Below, piece by piece: positions 33,014 through 42,361 of a stretch of DNA of 46,213 nucleotides. Each line of letters begins with the position of its first letter. Positions within the stretch are counted from its first letter, which is position 1. The stretch spans positions 1 through 46,213 of the forward strand of contig JAMXLL010000230.1 in assembly GCA_024281015.1 (NCBI GenBank). Direction: 5' to 3'. The position numbers and the translations under genes were made by a program. Source of the DNA: Candidatus Binataceae bacterium. Its GTDB lineage: Bacteria > Desulfobacterota > Binatia > Binatales > Binataceae. The notes beneath the pieces are model-generated. The model ran no database searches and had not been told where the DNA came from. It saw only the letters and a program-made list of their open reading frames with translations.

Positions 33014-33270
33014 TTATCTCGCGCGGTCTCTCGTCAATATGTGGGGATTAATATCGTTCAGAAGCGCTCGCCCTGCCATCAAGCCCAGCGTCACGGCCAA
33101 GCCTCCGCAGAAGGAGTCAACCACCCGGCGATGCCGCTGAGGTTGCCAAAATGCGGGCAATATGCGGTAACAGCCGCCGCTTCCCACCCGCCCACTTCAA
33201 AGGGTGGTCTAACCGCCGAAGTCGCCTGCTCCAACTCTGCCCTTCCCGCCCCACTCCATCTCGACACCAT
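33014..33270 (-). pseudogene. D12-class DNA adenine methylase (Dam-type) remnant, frameshifted
   Basis: Two minus-strand frames together spell the start of a Dam/D12 methylase. One reads 'LDHPLKWAGGKRRLLPHIAR' (motif I-adjacent LKWAGGK region). The other begins 'HRRVVDSFCGGLAVTLGLM' and continues '..GRALLNDINPHILTRDRAR', then TAA at 33014. 'VEPFxGG' and 'NDINP' correspond to the AdoMet-binding and helper segments of the family. The two pieces are joined only by a frameshift near 33120-33150, and the rest of the gene, including the catalytic DPPY motif, is absent. It is a dead fragment of an adenine methylase, probably from a lost restriction-modification or phage element. No endonuclease is seen beside it. 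Confidence 0.7.
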
Positions 33271-33390
33271 TTACCCCTTCTTGCACAGACGGCCGAGTTC
33301 GTCTTTCGAGATCAGCGCGCTGTCAACGCTGAAATAACCGGACCAAGAACCGATCTGGATGCCTGATGGACGGAGCAGAACTCGGGCCGG

Positions 33391-33630
33391 TCACTGCGAC
33401 GTCGAGCTGGAAGAAACAGGTGCAGCGAGCCCTGCCCCGGCATCTGTGCGGTCGAGCGGCATCTGGCTGGCGAACTGGGCATGATACCAGCCTAATCCCA
33501 CATCCAGGCAGGTCATACCTGGGTGTATTGCAACCTGTTGCGAACATGTGGGGCTGGTTCCTGAGGAGCACCCTCCTACAGCAGCAATAAGAAACAGCAC
33601 GGCCGATAATTTGAAAACCCGAGCAACCAT
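33391..33630 (-). CDS. Small lipoprotein
   Basis: 79 residues from ATG 33630, with AAGGA eight bases upstream deciding the start. Signal peptide with lipobox V-G-G-C (Cys21; 'LFLIAAVGGCSSG'). The short mature domain 'CSQQVAIHPGMTCLDVGLGW' has two further cysteines, perhaps a disulfide; a Ser-rich tail follows. No homology recognised. Probably expressed, since signal peptide and ribosome-binding site fit. It stands alone in the gene-poor stretch. Confidence 0.6.
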   Translation of the reverse strand: MVARVFKLSAVLFLIAAVGGCSSGTSPTCSQQVAIHPGMTCLDVGLGWYHAQFASQMPLDRTDAGAGLAAPVSSSSTSQ

Positions 33631-33841
33631 AAAGAATTCCTTACTGACGTTGGCGGCATTCTTTCTGGAAGCGCGAGGATCTGCAAGATTGGCAATGTGC
33701 ATCAGAGGAATGAACCCAGGGCACGAATAAAGGTGTTTGAATATAAAGCGGTTATCGCCGGCAATGCCGGGTTTAGCCGAAGCTGGTAATTGGGATCGCA
33801 TCCGCGTTTTTGGCTCATCGACCCGACATCTAGGCGGCGCA

Positions 33842-34036
33842 TTAGTGCCGCACCCGATCAAGATTCGGATGGATCCTGAAACAACCGCCCTTATTATCGT
33901 CGAGCAAGGACGCAAAGATCGTCGGGGAATCGAATCGTGGGAAGCACATAAAGTCAATCGATGCGTTTTCCGCTATCAATGCAACAGTGTGCAAATCGCC
34001 GACGATTCCGTAATTCTCAATTGGATGATACGCCAC
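33842..34036 (-). pseudogene. GH15 glucoamylase/trehalase N-terminal remnant
   Basis: From GTG 34036 (GGAG six bases upstream) the frame reads '[20 protein letters not shown]' and then '[20 protein letters not shown]', the opening of GH15 glucan-1,4-alpha-glucosidase/trehalase proteins ('P.I.dYgiigD..taaLv...GsIdWlclPRFDSps.F..LL'). The sequence ends with a stop after ~65 residues, while a whole enzyme has about 600. The (alpha/alpha)6 barrel and both catalytic glutamates are missing. It lies just downstream of zwf on the same strand; GH15 genes commonly sit next to zwf and gnd, so this is a truncated third gene of that operon. Confidence 0.75.
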
Positions 34037-34226
34037 GAGCGTCTCCAAACCGATGAACTGAAATTGTGCTAACTCATAGTGGTAGGAAATGGGTTAACAA
34101 AGCTCAGAGACTCCCATTTCTATTCCCGGCCCATGTGGTCGCTCATGCATTCAAGATCGTGATGACACCTCGGCTACTTTGTCGAGCTGTATTATCAACA
34201 TTAAGCATAAAAGGGACGTGCCATGG

Positions 34227-35759
34227 TCAAAGCCTCAGTCTCCACTCGCGTCCCTCGCGCTCCAGCAAATCGTCTGCGGCTTTCGGGCCCCAGCTACCTG
34301 CCGCATAGTTAGGGAAATCACGGGGCGGAACGCCATTCCAGACATCGAGCACTGGTTGCACTACGCGCCAACCCGCTTCAACCATGTCGGCGCGTTGGAA
34401 CAGAGTCGGGTCTCCGATCATGCAGTCGAGCAGGAGGGTTTCATAACCGATCCAGGGCACAACCCCAAAGTACTCTTCGTATTTCATGTTCATGTTGACG
34501 GCGCCGAGGTTCATTACCGCGCCAGGAATCTTTGCACTGAATCGCAGCGAGATGCCCTCGTCCGGCTGAATATGCATTACCAACTGATTGGCGCTGAGGC
34601 TTTCCACCTCCGTACCGCGGAAGAGAAGTTGTGGCGCGCGTTTGAACTGAATCGCGATCTCGGTGGCGCGCTGCGCGAGCCGTTTTCCCGTCCGAAGATA
34701 GAAAGGAACTCCAGCCCATCGCCAGCTATCGATGCGCAGCTCCATCGCAACGAACGTCTCGGTGGCGGATTGCGGATTTACCTGCGGTTCGCTTCGATAC
34801 CCGGGGACTGGTTTATGATCGAGTGTGCCCGGCCCATACTGCCCGCGTACGGCTTTGGTGAGTACATCTTCCGGGCTGAGTGGCTGAACAGCATGGAGGA
34901 CCTTGGCTTTCTCATCGCGAACTGCCTCGGAGTCGAACGAGATAGGTGGTTCCATCGCGGTCATGGCGACGAGTTGCAGGGTGTGATTTGGTACCATGTC
35001 GCGCAAAGCCCCTGCAGTATCGTAGTAGCCGCCGCGCTGTTCTACCCCGACCGTCTCACCGACGGTGATCTGAATGTGATCGATGTAGCGGCGGTTCCAA
35101 ACCGGCTCGAAGATGCCGTTGCCGAAGCGGAACACCATCATGTTCTGCACGGTCTCCTTACCGAGGTAGTGATCGATACGGTAGATCTGACGCTCGTCGA
35201 GCACCGACTTGATTTCTTTGTTCAGTGCGCGCGCGGAATCGAGGTCACGGCCGAACGGCTTTTCGACAATGACGCGGCGCCATACTCCGTTCTCTTCGTT
35301 TATGAGGCGGGCCGCCCCGAGCTGCCTGATGATTTCCCCGAAAAACTGAGGCGCGGTCGCCAGATAGAATAGATAACTTCCCGGCGTACCCTGCTGCTTG
35401 TTGACTACTGCCAGCTTGTCCTTGAGCTGTTGGTAGAGCGTGGGATCACGAAAGTCGCCCGATTGATAATAGATTTTGGGCTTGAACCAATCCCACAGCT
35501 CTTCTTGAACAGGCGAGCGGCTGAATTTCCGGATGTCTCTGGTCAGCTTGTCGCGAAACTCCTCGTCGCTAAACTTGGCTGCGGTCACTCCAACCACAGC
35601 AAAATTCTTGGGCAGTAGCTCACTGGAGCGGAGGTTATAGAGTGACGGCACGAGCAATCGCTTGGTCAAGTCCCCCGCCGCCCCGAAAATAACGAGTGCG
35701 CAAGGATCGCCCGGTCGGGCACCCGTTCGCTGAGTTTCATTCTTATTGGCGATAGCCAT
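34227..35759 (-). CDS. zwf: Glucose-6-phosphate dehydrogenase
   Basis: 510-residue enzyme oxidising glucose-6-phosphate with NADP+ to 6-phosphogluconolactone (pentose-phosphate/Entner-Doudoroff pathway). Diagnostic: '[24 protein letters not shown]' for NADP binding, '[12 protein letters not shown]', and the substrate signature 'RIDHYLGKE' at ~190-198, followed by '[11 protein letters not shown]'. C-terminal 'FYLRTGKRL' and '[14 protein letters not shown]' complete the family. Length is normal. It lies 71 bp downstream of gnd on the same strand. A long antisense frame in this gene is a shadow only. Confidence 0.97.
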   Translation of the reverse strand: MAIANKNETQRTGARPGDPCALVIFGAAGDLTKRLLVPSLYNLRSSELLPKNFAVVGVTAAKFSDEEFRDKLTRDIRKFSRSPVQEELWDWFKPKIYYQSGDFRDPTLYQQLKDKLAVVNKQQGTPGSYLFYLATAPQFFGEIIRQLGAARLINEENGVWRRVIVEKPFGRDLDSARALNKEIKSVLDERQIYRIDHYLGKETVQNMMVFRFGNGIFEPVWNRRYIDHIQITVGETVGVEQRGGYYDTAGALRDMVPNHTLQLVAMTAMEPPISFDSEAVRDEKAKVLHAVQPLSPEDVLTKAVRGQYGPGTLDHKPVPGYRSEPQVNPQSATETFVAMELRIDSWRWAGVPFYLRTGKRLAQRATEIAIQFKRAPQLLFRGTEVESLSANQLVMHIQPDEGISLRFSAKIPGAVMNLGAVNMNMKYEEYFGVVPWIGYETLLLDCMIGDPTLFQRADMVEAGWRVVQPVLDVWNGVPPRDFPNYAAGSWGPKAADDLLEREGREWRLRL

Positions 35760-35830
35760 TGCCTGTTCCTTTGGAAGCGCCTGTCGATCGCTGAATCAAT
35801 CTGATTCTTGATGCCACTCGCTGCCCCCGA

Positions 35831-36841
35831 CTATTTCTTCTCGAGGTGCCCGCCGAATTCATAGCGCATCGCCGACAGCAGTTTATCTGCGAAATCAGCC
35901 TCGCCGCGTGAGCTGAAACGCTCATACAAGGCAGCCGTCAAGATATGAGCCGGAACACCTTCGTCGATGGCGGCCTTGATTGTCCACCGTCCCTCTCCCG
36001 AGTCTGAAACTCGCCCTGCGAATTTCGAGAGTTCCGGATCCTTGACCAGCGCGCTAGCAGTTAAATCCAGCAACCATGACGCGATCACGCTCCCGCGGCG
36101 CCACACTTCGGCAATGTCAGGCAAATTGAGGTCGTATTGGTAGTATTCGGGGTCTCGCAAGGGCGTGGTCTCGGCATCAACCGCGTGTTTTGATTTTCCG
36201 ACATTAGCGGCACGCAGAACGCCCAGCCCCTCTGCATATGCGGCCATGATGCCGTATTCGATACCGTTATGAACCATTTTGACGAAGTGGCCGGCCCCGT
36301 TTGGCCCACAGTGCAAGTAACCCCGGTCAGCGGTGCCAGTGGCTTTTTCACGACCTGGCGTGCGCGGTATATCGCCTATGCCCGGGGCGAGGCTCGCGAA
36401 AATTGGATCCAAATCTTTCACCACTTGCTGCTCGCCACCGATCATCATGCAATAACCCCGTTCAAGTCCCCAGATGCCGCCGCTCGTTCCGACATCCACA
36501 TAATGGATACCCTTCGACGCAAGTTCCTTAGCGCGCCGGATATCATCGATGTAGTACGAGTTGCCACCATCAATGAGGATGTCTTGCGGTTCGAGATGCG
36601 GCAGCAGATCCGCGATGGTTTTATCGACCACCGCCGCCGGGACCATCAGCCAGACTGCCCGGGGCCTCGTCACCTTTCTCGCGAGATCGGCTAGCGAGGT
36701 AGAGCCGATTGCCTTTTGTTCGGTCAACTCGCTCACCGCCGTTGGCGACATGTCGAAGACGACGCACTGGTGACCACCTTTGAGCAGACGGCGGACCATG
36801 TTCGCTCCCATCCGGCCTAAACCGATCATTGCTAACTGCAT
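35831..36841 (-). CDS. gnd: 6-phosphogluconate dehydrogenase, decarboxylating (short YqeC-type)
   Basis: 336 residues, matching the short branch of the family rather than the 470-residue classic Gnd. '[19 protein letters not shown]' is the NAD(P)-binding motif, '[17 protein letters not shown]' and '[22 protein letters not shown]' are substrate-binding signatures, and '[14 protein letters not shown]' holds the catalytic lysine. It converts 6-phosphogluconate to ribulose-5-phosphate + CO2. ATG 36841 (GGAG nine bases upstream) is preferred over an earlier in-frame start at 37039, which would add 66 basic residues without similarity. Operon gnd-zwf-(GH15 remnant). Confidence 0.95.
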   Translation of the reverse strand: MQLAMIGLGRMGANMVRRLLKGGHQCVVFDMSPTAVSELTEQKAIGSTSLADLARKVTRPRAVWLMVPAAVVDKTIADLLPHLEPQDILIDGGNSYYIDDIRRAKELASKGIHYVDVGTSGGIWGLERGYCMMIGGEQQVVKDLDPIFASLAPGIGDIPRTPGREKATGTADRGYLHCGPNGAGHFVKMVHNGIEYGIMAAYAEGLGVLRAANVGKSKHAVDAETTPLRDPEYYQYDLNLPDIAEVWRRGSVIASWLLDLTASALVKDPELSKFAGRVSDSGEGRWTIKAAIDEGVPAHILTAALYERFSSRGEADFADKLLSAMRYEFGGHLEKK

Positions 36842-37186
36842 GACTTGCACTCCTGGTATTGAACTGTTGGATTTCGAGCTTGAGGCATTTTCGCAGGCTT
36901 TGAGGGCCGGCGGCGTCGGTAATCGGACACATTGAAGCCGATCTATCAATCCGGTGCCAGAGTTCCCTTTATAATGGGTGCCAGGTCGCCGCGCCCGCTT
37001 CGCACGCGGAAGCGACAAGGTGGGTCGGATTCTCGTCAATTCCCATCCGTGGCAGATGGCTGGAGTGAGCAGAGTTTAGGATTGCTGCAATTCCAAACAG
37101 GAAAAATGTCACCAGGCTGAACCCACATTTCGCTACCGGAAGATGAGGATGTGTAGGCTAGGGAGAGATCGCCAGGGGTAGGTTCT
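36842..37186. other. 345-bp intergenic region between gnd and the efflux operon
   Basis: Divergent promoters are expected here. The only promoter-like hexamer noticed is TATAAT at 36970-36975, without a convincing -35. No gene. The efflux-operon start at 37187 is preceded by a weak purine-rich segment (GGGGTAGG). Confidence 0.4.
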
Positions 37187-38662
37187 ATGTTTGAAGCTCG
37201 ATTCGAGAAGATACGGCTCTTGGCAGCTGTGTCCGTCGCAATGCTGGTCACTTTGCTGCTGCAGGGTTGTGCGGTCATCGGCGATCGTCCTGAACTTTAT
37301 CCCGGCAGGTGGGCGCCACAACATGAAGACCGGGAATGGAGTCCTCCAGACGAAGCGATGCGGCGTGATATAGGACAGGTATCGGTGCCATCCGGGCCGG
37401 CAGTGATTCAGACTGGGCGCGAATACGACCTGCCGGCTGTGGTGGATATAGCGCTTGCGAGTAATCCTGCTACGCAAAGATCATGGAGCCAGGCGCGCGC
37501 CTTTGCCGCACAATTCGGAGCAGCGCAGGCGCCGTATTATCCGCAACTCCGATTCTCGTCAGACAGCGGCTATACCCGAAGTATAGAGGAATTGCCGGGC
37601 AGTTATGGTGTGCTGAAGCAATGGCAGGCAGATCCCGTTGTCTCGATGACTTGGATCCTGCTCGATTTCGGGCGTCGGGAGTCTTTGTCGGAGCAGGCGC
37701 GCCAACAGTTATTGGCTGGCAAGCTGATGTTCAATCGTTCGATCCAGGACGTCGTGTTCAACACAGAATCTGCCTTTTATGCGCTCGATGCCGCCCAGGG
37801 CGGGGTAGTAGCCGCTGAGCAAAACCTGAAGCTCGCTGAGACCGACTTTGATGCGGTACATCAGCGGGTCGATTTGGGACTCGCGACCCAGCCCGAGTTT
37901 TTACTCGCGAAAGAAAGAGTTGCGCAGTCGCGATTCGACTTGGCCAATGCCCGCTTGATGGTCCATGATGCCGAGGCCCAAATGTCGGTGGCGCTTGGGG
38001 TCGCCGCCGACCCTCCCATCAGGATCGTGGGCCTGGAAAATCAAGCCATTCCCCAGGAATTGAATCGATCAGTCGAGGATCTAATAGCCGAGGCGCGGCG
38101 CCAGCGGCCCGATCTTGCTGCGCATGTTGCCACCCTGCGCGCCAGCGAAGCTGATATCCGGCAGGCCCGCGCCCAATTCTTTCCGGTTGTGGGATTATCC
38201 GCGAGCTATGGTGAAAACCTCTGGAATTTCACTTTCGCGCGTCCACCTACGGTTCAGATCGGGCAGCCGCAGTATTCCGCGCTGCTCACGCTTAGATGGG
38301 ACGTGTTTACCGGGTTCCAACGCCTCAATAATTTGCGCGCCGCACAGGACGAGCGCGATATGGCGCAAGCTGACCTCAAATCAGCCCAAATTGATGTTGT
38401 CTCTGAGATGTGGCGTGCTTACTTCGAGCTTGACTCGGCACGGAGCAAGTACGAATTCGCACAGAACCTGCTGCAGGCATCACAGGAATCGTACGATGCG
38501 AACCTTGAGACCTACCGTCAAGGCCTCAGTACCATAGTCGAATTACTGACGGCAGAGCGCGATCTGGCAAATGCCCGTTACACGCTCATAGCGAGCAAGG
38601 CTCAGCTGCTCACTTCGTACGCGGCGGTAATTCACGCGGCTGGAGCTGCGCGAGCGAGATGA
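37187..38662 (+). CDS. TolC-family outer-membrane efflux lipoprotein (OMF)
   Basis: 491 residues. Signal peptide with lipobox L-Q-G-C (Cys28), so it is lipid-anchored as in NodT/OprM proteins. Two repeats of long helices and barrel strands follow: 'ALASNPATQRSWSQARAFAAQF', 'QQLLAGKLMFNRSIQDVVFNTESAFYAL', 'RVDLGLATQPEFLLAKERVAQSRF', then the second repeat with 'VATLRASEADIRQARAQFFPVVGLSASYG' and 'EVIY'-like 'YRQGLSTIVELLTAERDL'. It forms the outer-membrane channel. First gene of the operon; its stop overlaps ytcA-like ATG by 4 bp, and adaptor and pump genes follow. The order OMF first differs from E. coli mdtNOP, where it is last. Confidence 0.93.
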   Translation: MFEARFEKIRLLAAVSVAMLVTLLLQGCAVIGDRPELYPGRWAPQHEDREWSPPDEAMRRDIGQVSVPSGPAVIQTGREYDLPAVVDIALASNPATQRSWSQARAFAAQFGAAQAPYYPQLRFSSDSGYTRSIEELPGSYGVLKQWQADPVVSMTWILLDFGRRESLSEQARQQLLAGKLMFNRSIQDVVFNTESAFYALDAAQGGVVAAEQNLKLAETDFDAVHQRVDLGLATQPEFLLAKERVAQSRFDLANARLMVHDAEAQMSVALGVAADPPIRIVGLENQAIPQELNRSVEDLIAEARRQRPDLAAHVATLRASEADIRQARAQFFPVVGLSASYGENLWNFTFARPPTVQIGQPQYSALLTLRWDVFTGFQRLNNLRAAQDERDMAQADLKSAQIDVVSEMWRAYFELDSARSKYEFAQNLLQASQESYDANLETYRQGLSTIVELLTAERDLANARYTLIASKAQLLTSYAAVIHAAGAARAR

Positions 38663-38931
38663 CCATGGGCTGCGTCTCGATTCGAGGATCAGGCTGCGCA
38701 ACCATGGCGCTTGCAGTTGCAGGATGCGATCCGGTGGTGAATATTGCAGGCGCAAATTTTCCCGCCTGGCTGCTCTGTGCGATTCTGGGCATGGTAATAG
38801 CGGGAATCCTGCGATCGGTATTCGCTCGCACGGGACTCGAACCGTATCTTGGACCCTTGCTGGTTATTTATCCGGCTCTTGCGGTGCTGTTGTCCTGCAT
38901 TGTCTATCTGGTCTTTTTTAATCGCGTTTGA
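38659..38931 (+). CDS. YtcA-like small lipoprotein
   Basis: 90 residues. Lipobox A-V-A-G-C ('ALAVAGCDPVVNIAGANFP'), then two hydrophobic segments ('AWLLCAILGMVIAGILRSVF' and 'GPLLVIYPALAVLLSCIVYLVFF'). This matches YtcA, encoded before mdtN in E. coli. ATG overlaps the preceding stop (ATGA) and its own stop is followed by the adaptor start, so it is translationally coupled in the operon. Role unknown; probably an inner-membrane or periplasmic accessory of the FUSC pump. Confidence 0.85.
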   Translation: MTMGCVSIRGSGCATMALAVAGCDPVVNIAGANFPAWLLCAILGMVIAGILRSVFARTGLEPYLGPLLVIYPALAVLLSCIVYLVFFNRV

Positions 38932-38939
38932 GGAGCGGC

Positions 38940-40079
38940 ATGCCCAAGCAGCAAAAAGCCCCGGACGAGACACCAGCAGAATATCCGGCTCCGGCTCCTG
39001 TTCGGCGCGAAGTTGTACCGCCCGCGACTACTCAGCCCTTCGACCTCCAAAAAGCAGAGGAATCGCGGCACGACACGATGGTGCTTAGAGTCACGGGCCG
39101 CGTGATAGGCGCGCTGATTGTCGTTGCAGCAATCGCACTCAGCATATATGTCACGCGGCTGTACTACGTCTTTCCGCGTACTGATGATGCCTACGTGCGG
39201 GCGAACGTCGTGGGCATCGCGGCGCATGTCAGTGGCCCGATCGTCCAGATGCCGATTGAAGACAACCAGCACGTCAAACCGGGTCAGCTGCTGTTTGTGG
39301 TGGATCCGCGTCCCTACCAGTCGGCAGTAGACCGGGCGGAGGCCAGCCTCGCGCTTACCAATCTGCAAATCAAGGCATTAAAAGACGCAATACGTGCAGC
39401 GACTTCGCGCAAAGCTCAACTCGAGGCGGAACTCGCCTATGACAAGCAGTATCTCGATCGAATCGAGCCGCTGCTGAAGCGCCACTTCGTGACCGCGAAT
39501 GATGTCTTCAACGCTCGCAGCCGGATGGAAGCCGACCAGGCTGCCGTTGCAGCTGCGCAGAGTGATGTTTCTAAAGCCGAGAACGATCTTGGCCAATACG
39601 GGGACATCAATGCTCGCCGCAAGGGTGCTGAGGCAGCGCTCTACGATGCAAAATTGAACCTCGAGTATTGCTATGTTCGGACACCGTTCGACGCATACGT
39701 AACCAATCTGAACATCGCGGTTGGCCAGTACGCGAATGAGGGACGCGAGGTCTTGAGCCTGGTCGATAATCGAAAGTGGTACGTTCTGGCCAACTTCCGT
39801 GAGAACTTTCTGGGTCACATTCGCCCCGGCATGAGCGCTGAAGTCTACCTTCTAAGCTATCCGAACAGACGATTTCGCGGACGCGTGCAAGGCGTTGGAT
39901 GGGCGCTTTACCAGAATAACGGAGCAACCATCCAGGGCCTGCCGCAGATCGAAGAGACACTCAATTGGGTGCGCCTTTCGCAACGCTTTCCGGTGCGGGT
40001 GATTCTTGAAGAGAGCGATCCCGCGTTCCCGTTCCGGATGGGTGCCACTGCAGTGGTCACTATCCACGGCGACCAGTGA
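38940..40079 (+). CDS. HlyD-family periplasmic adaptor (MdtN/EmrA-like)
   Basis: 379 residues. Cytoplasmic N-terminus rich in Pro, then a single membrane helix ('RVIGALIVVAAIALSIYVTRLYY', ~45-70). 'TDDAYVRANVVGIAAHVSGPIVQMPIEDNQHVKPGQLLF' is the lipoyl half-motif, a coiled coil at ~130-210, and 'TPFDAYVTNLNIAVGQYANEGREVLSLVDNRKWYVLANFRE' the second lipoyl plus barrel. Links the inner-membrane FUSC pump to the OMF. ATG 38940 has GGAG five bases upstream. Its stop overlaps the next gene by 4 bp. Confidence 0.93.
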   Translation: MPKQQKAPDETPAEYPAPAPVRREVVPPATTQPFDLQKAEESRHDTMVLRVTGRVIGALIVVAAIALSIYVTRLYYVFPRTDDAYVRANVVGIAAHVSGPIVQMPIEDNQHVKPGQLLFVVDPRPYQSAVDRAEASLALTNLQIKALKDAIRAATSRKAQLEAELAYDKQYLDRIEPLLKRHFVTANDVFNARSRMEADQAAVAAAQSDVSKAENDLGQYGDINARRKGAEAALYDAKLNLEYCYVRTPFDAYVTNLNIAVGQYANEGREVLSLVDNRKWYVLANFRENFLGHIRPGMSAEVYLLSYPNRRFRGRVQGVGWALYQNNGATIQGLPQIEETLNWVRLSQRFPVRVILEESDPAFPFRMGATAVVTIHGDQ

Positions 40080-42361
40080 CTGGCACGACCACAACCTTGG
40101 TTGGAACGCCAGAGCTTCGGCCAGCTCAAACGTATCGTTGGGTTGAGCGCCTGGGAAGCTTGGTGGTGCGGGAGCTTGCGCCGAGCCCGCGAAAGTTCCG
40201 TATAGCGCTTCGCATGACGACTATTGGGACAGTCGGTGCGGCCCTGATTGCGGCCTGCCACGTGAACAACGAGTTAGGCACCTATCTCGTTTGGCTGCTG
40301 GTGGGCGCCGGACCAATGATGTCCGTTCGCAGAGCAGCCATGCTGTTGGCATTGCTCGGGATCGCGGCGGCAGGCTCGGTGGTCATGGCCCGGGTGTTAG
40401 CCGAGACGCCGTGGCTGATGCTCCCCTACGTCTTCATCATGCTCGCGTGGTCAACCTACTTGGGCAATATCGTGAAACTGGGTGCGGGCCTGCTGCTCGT
40501 CCAGGTCGTCGCTCTCAATATTTACTACCTGGTCGAATTCACGCCCGGGGGAATTGGGTGGTTTGCATCAGGGGCGTTCAGCGGCAGCACTATTGCACTG
40601 GGAGTAGTGGTTGTATTCGACAATTGGCTGTGGCCCGAGCGCGGAGAGATGCTGCTCATGGAGTCGCTAGGTGAGAGCGTCGGGCGAGTTCGCCGGCGTC
40701 TGCGGGGTGCCTCAGCTTATTACCTGGGGTTCGGGGGCGCTGCGCCACCATCACTGCCGCCGCCGACTACCGATCTGCCGCGGCATATGGCGCTGCTCGA
40801 TCAAGCCGTCGTAGAAGGCTTGGACGCCTATCGCCATGCCATTCTGGTGGCGATGATCACGCGTGCCGCGCGCATATCGCTTGAAGTCGATCGCTTGATG
40901 ATTGCGGCGCGCGAGCGTCTCCCCAGTCACATCCGTGACCTGCTGCAAGTTGAAATTCAGGCGGCGGTTGACGCGGTTGCGGACGTATTGGATGAAATCG
41001 CCAGTGAGCTGCCCAAGCAAATATCGGTGGGTGTCGACAGTCCGCCTCCCCCGTCGCGGATTCGGGCGCGCCGGGCGATGGACGAGCTGAGCGCGCGCAT
41101 TATCGAGGTCCGGTCGAAGTACATCGGGCATGTGAAGGCGGCAGAAATCGCGAATCTCGCCGCCTTTACGGACTCGCTCGCCACAGTTACCGGCTATATC
41201 GAACGCTTGCTTGACGGGCCACCCAGCGCGGGGACCCGCGCAAACCCGAACGTAGTTTCGCGGAACCAGGCTCGCGGAATCGATCAAAAGCTTCTGCTCT
41301 ATTCGCTGAAGGTCGGTCTCTGCGGTGTTATCGGCTATGTGATTGGGCTGCTGAGCCAGCACGTGGAGCTGAGCACGATTCTGACTACGGTGCTGATCAC
41401 CGCGCTTCCAAGTTATGGTGCGGCATTCCGCAAGATGGTTCTGCGGATAGTCGGTTCAGCCCTTGGAGGAGTGGTCTGCTTGCTCACGATTATCATAGTG
41501 TCGCCTAATTTCGAGACCCTCCCGGCTTACTTGATCGCAATCTTCCTGATCTTTTATCTCTCTGCATATTCATCGCTCAGCAGCGGCCGTATAGCGTATG
41601 CGGGTAAGCAAATCGGCACAACGTTCGCGCTGGTGTTTGCCGGCTTGAGTCCATCGCTCGACATCTATGCGCCGCTGTGGCGGATATGGGCGATCCTGCT
41701 GGGCAGTCTGGTAGTCGCGGTGATCGCCTTGATCTTGTGGCCGCAATACGCGGGGGATTCGCTGCTGCCGCGGCTCCGTCAGGTGATTGCCGATACTCTG
41801 GCGCTTGCGCCGGGCGGCGCGGCCTCAACGAGCGAGGACACAATTAATCAGGTGAACTCCGAGACAATGCGCATTCTGGCACAAATGCTTGAGATAGCCG
41901 ACGACGCGCAAATGGAGGGCCGGACCAGCAAGGTCAATCACAATGCTATCGTCGAGGCGGCGGGGACTCTGCGTCGTATCGCGAATCGACTTGCTTCGAT
42001 CTCTAGCTCGCGCATCGTTGATCCTACGCCGCCGCTGGACGAAAAAACTGAAGCGGCGCGGGAGGCGGCGCTCGGGAACATCCAGCATCAGCTTAAGAGA
42101 TGGCTCGATTTTTTCAGCGGCCCGGAAAGCCTGACAGCTGGCGCGGCGCAGGCGCTGGCACGTAAGCAGCTGTCAAGCCCTGTCGAAGATCCCCTGACTT
42201 TGTTCGGGTCACGGCTGGAGGAGAATGAGTTCGAGCGTATCAAGTTTTGGACACTTGACCAACGCCGCGGGGTTCTCGCAGAGCTTAACTCCTTACGCCG
42301 CATCGCGGTCTTGTTGTCCGATCTGAATGCGTCGTTGGCCAGAATTCCCGGAATGGCTTGA
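40076..42361 (+). CDS. FUSC-family transporter (MdtO-like aromatic/antimicrobial efflux)
   Basis: 761-residue inner-membrane protein of the fusaric-acid-resistance (FUSC) family. The N-terminal half has about five or six hydrophobic segments ('LGTYLVWLLVGAGPMMSVRRAA', 'GLLLVQVVALNIYYLVEF') and a large soluble domain; the second half repeats the membrane block ('GLCGVIGYVIGLLSQHVEL', 'GSALGGVVCLLTIIIVSP', 'FALVFAGLSPSLDIYAPLWRIWAILLGS') and a second soluble domain. Such two-block FUSC proteins export aromatic acids or antimicrobials. GTG start overlaps the adaptor stop (GTGA). Last gene of the four-gene operon; substrate unknown. Confidence 0.92.
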   Translation: MTGTTTTLVGTPELRPAQTYRWVERLGSLVVRELAPSPRKFRIALRMTTIGTVGAALIAACHVNNELGTYLVWLLVGAGPMMSVRRAAMLLALLGIAAAGSVVMARVLAETPWLMLPYVFIMLAWSTYLGNIVKLGAGLLLVQVVALNIYYLVEFTPGGIGWFASGAFSGSTIALGVVVVFDNWLWPERGEMLLMESLGESVGRVRRRLRGASAYYLGFGGAAPPSLPPPTTDLPRHMALLDQAVVEGLDAYRHAILVAMITRAARISLEVDRLMIAARERLPSHIRDLLQVEIQAAVDAVADVLDEIASELPKQISVGVDSPPPPSRIRARRAMDELSARIIEVRSKYIGHVKAAEIANLAAFTDSLATVTGYIERLLDGPPSAGTRANPNVVSRNQARGIDQKLLLYSLKVGLCGVIGYVIGLLSQHVELSTILTTVLITALPSYGAAFRKMVLRIVGSALGGVVCLLTIIIVSPNFETLPAYLIAIFLIFYLSAYSSLSSGRIAYAGKQIGTTFALVFAGLSPSLDIYAPLWRIWAILLGSLVVAVIALILWPQYAGDSLLPRLRQVIADTLALAPGGAASTSEDTINQVNSETMRILAQMLEIADDAQMEGRTSKVNHNAIVEAAGTLRRIANRLASISSSRIVDPTPPLDEKTEAAREAALGNIQHQLKRWLDFFSGPESLTAGAAQALARKQLSSPVEDPLTLFGSRLEENEFERIKFWTLDQRRGVLAELNSLRRIAVLLSDLNASLARIPGMA

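Noticed and set aside
33008-33337. 109-codon plus-strand frame
   Set aside because: Antisense to the methylase remnant; Ser/Pro/His-rich composition without any similarity.
34179-35372. 397-codon plus-strand frame
   Set aside because: Entirely antisense to zwf, whose motifs are unambiguous.
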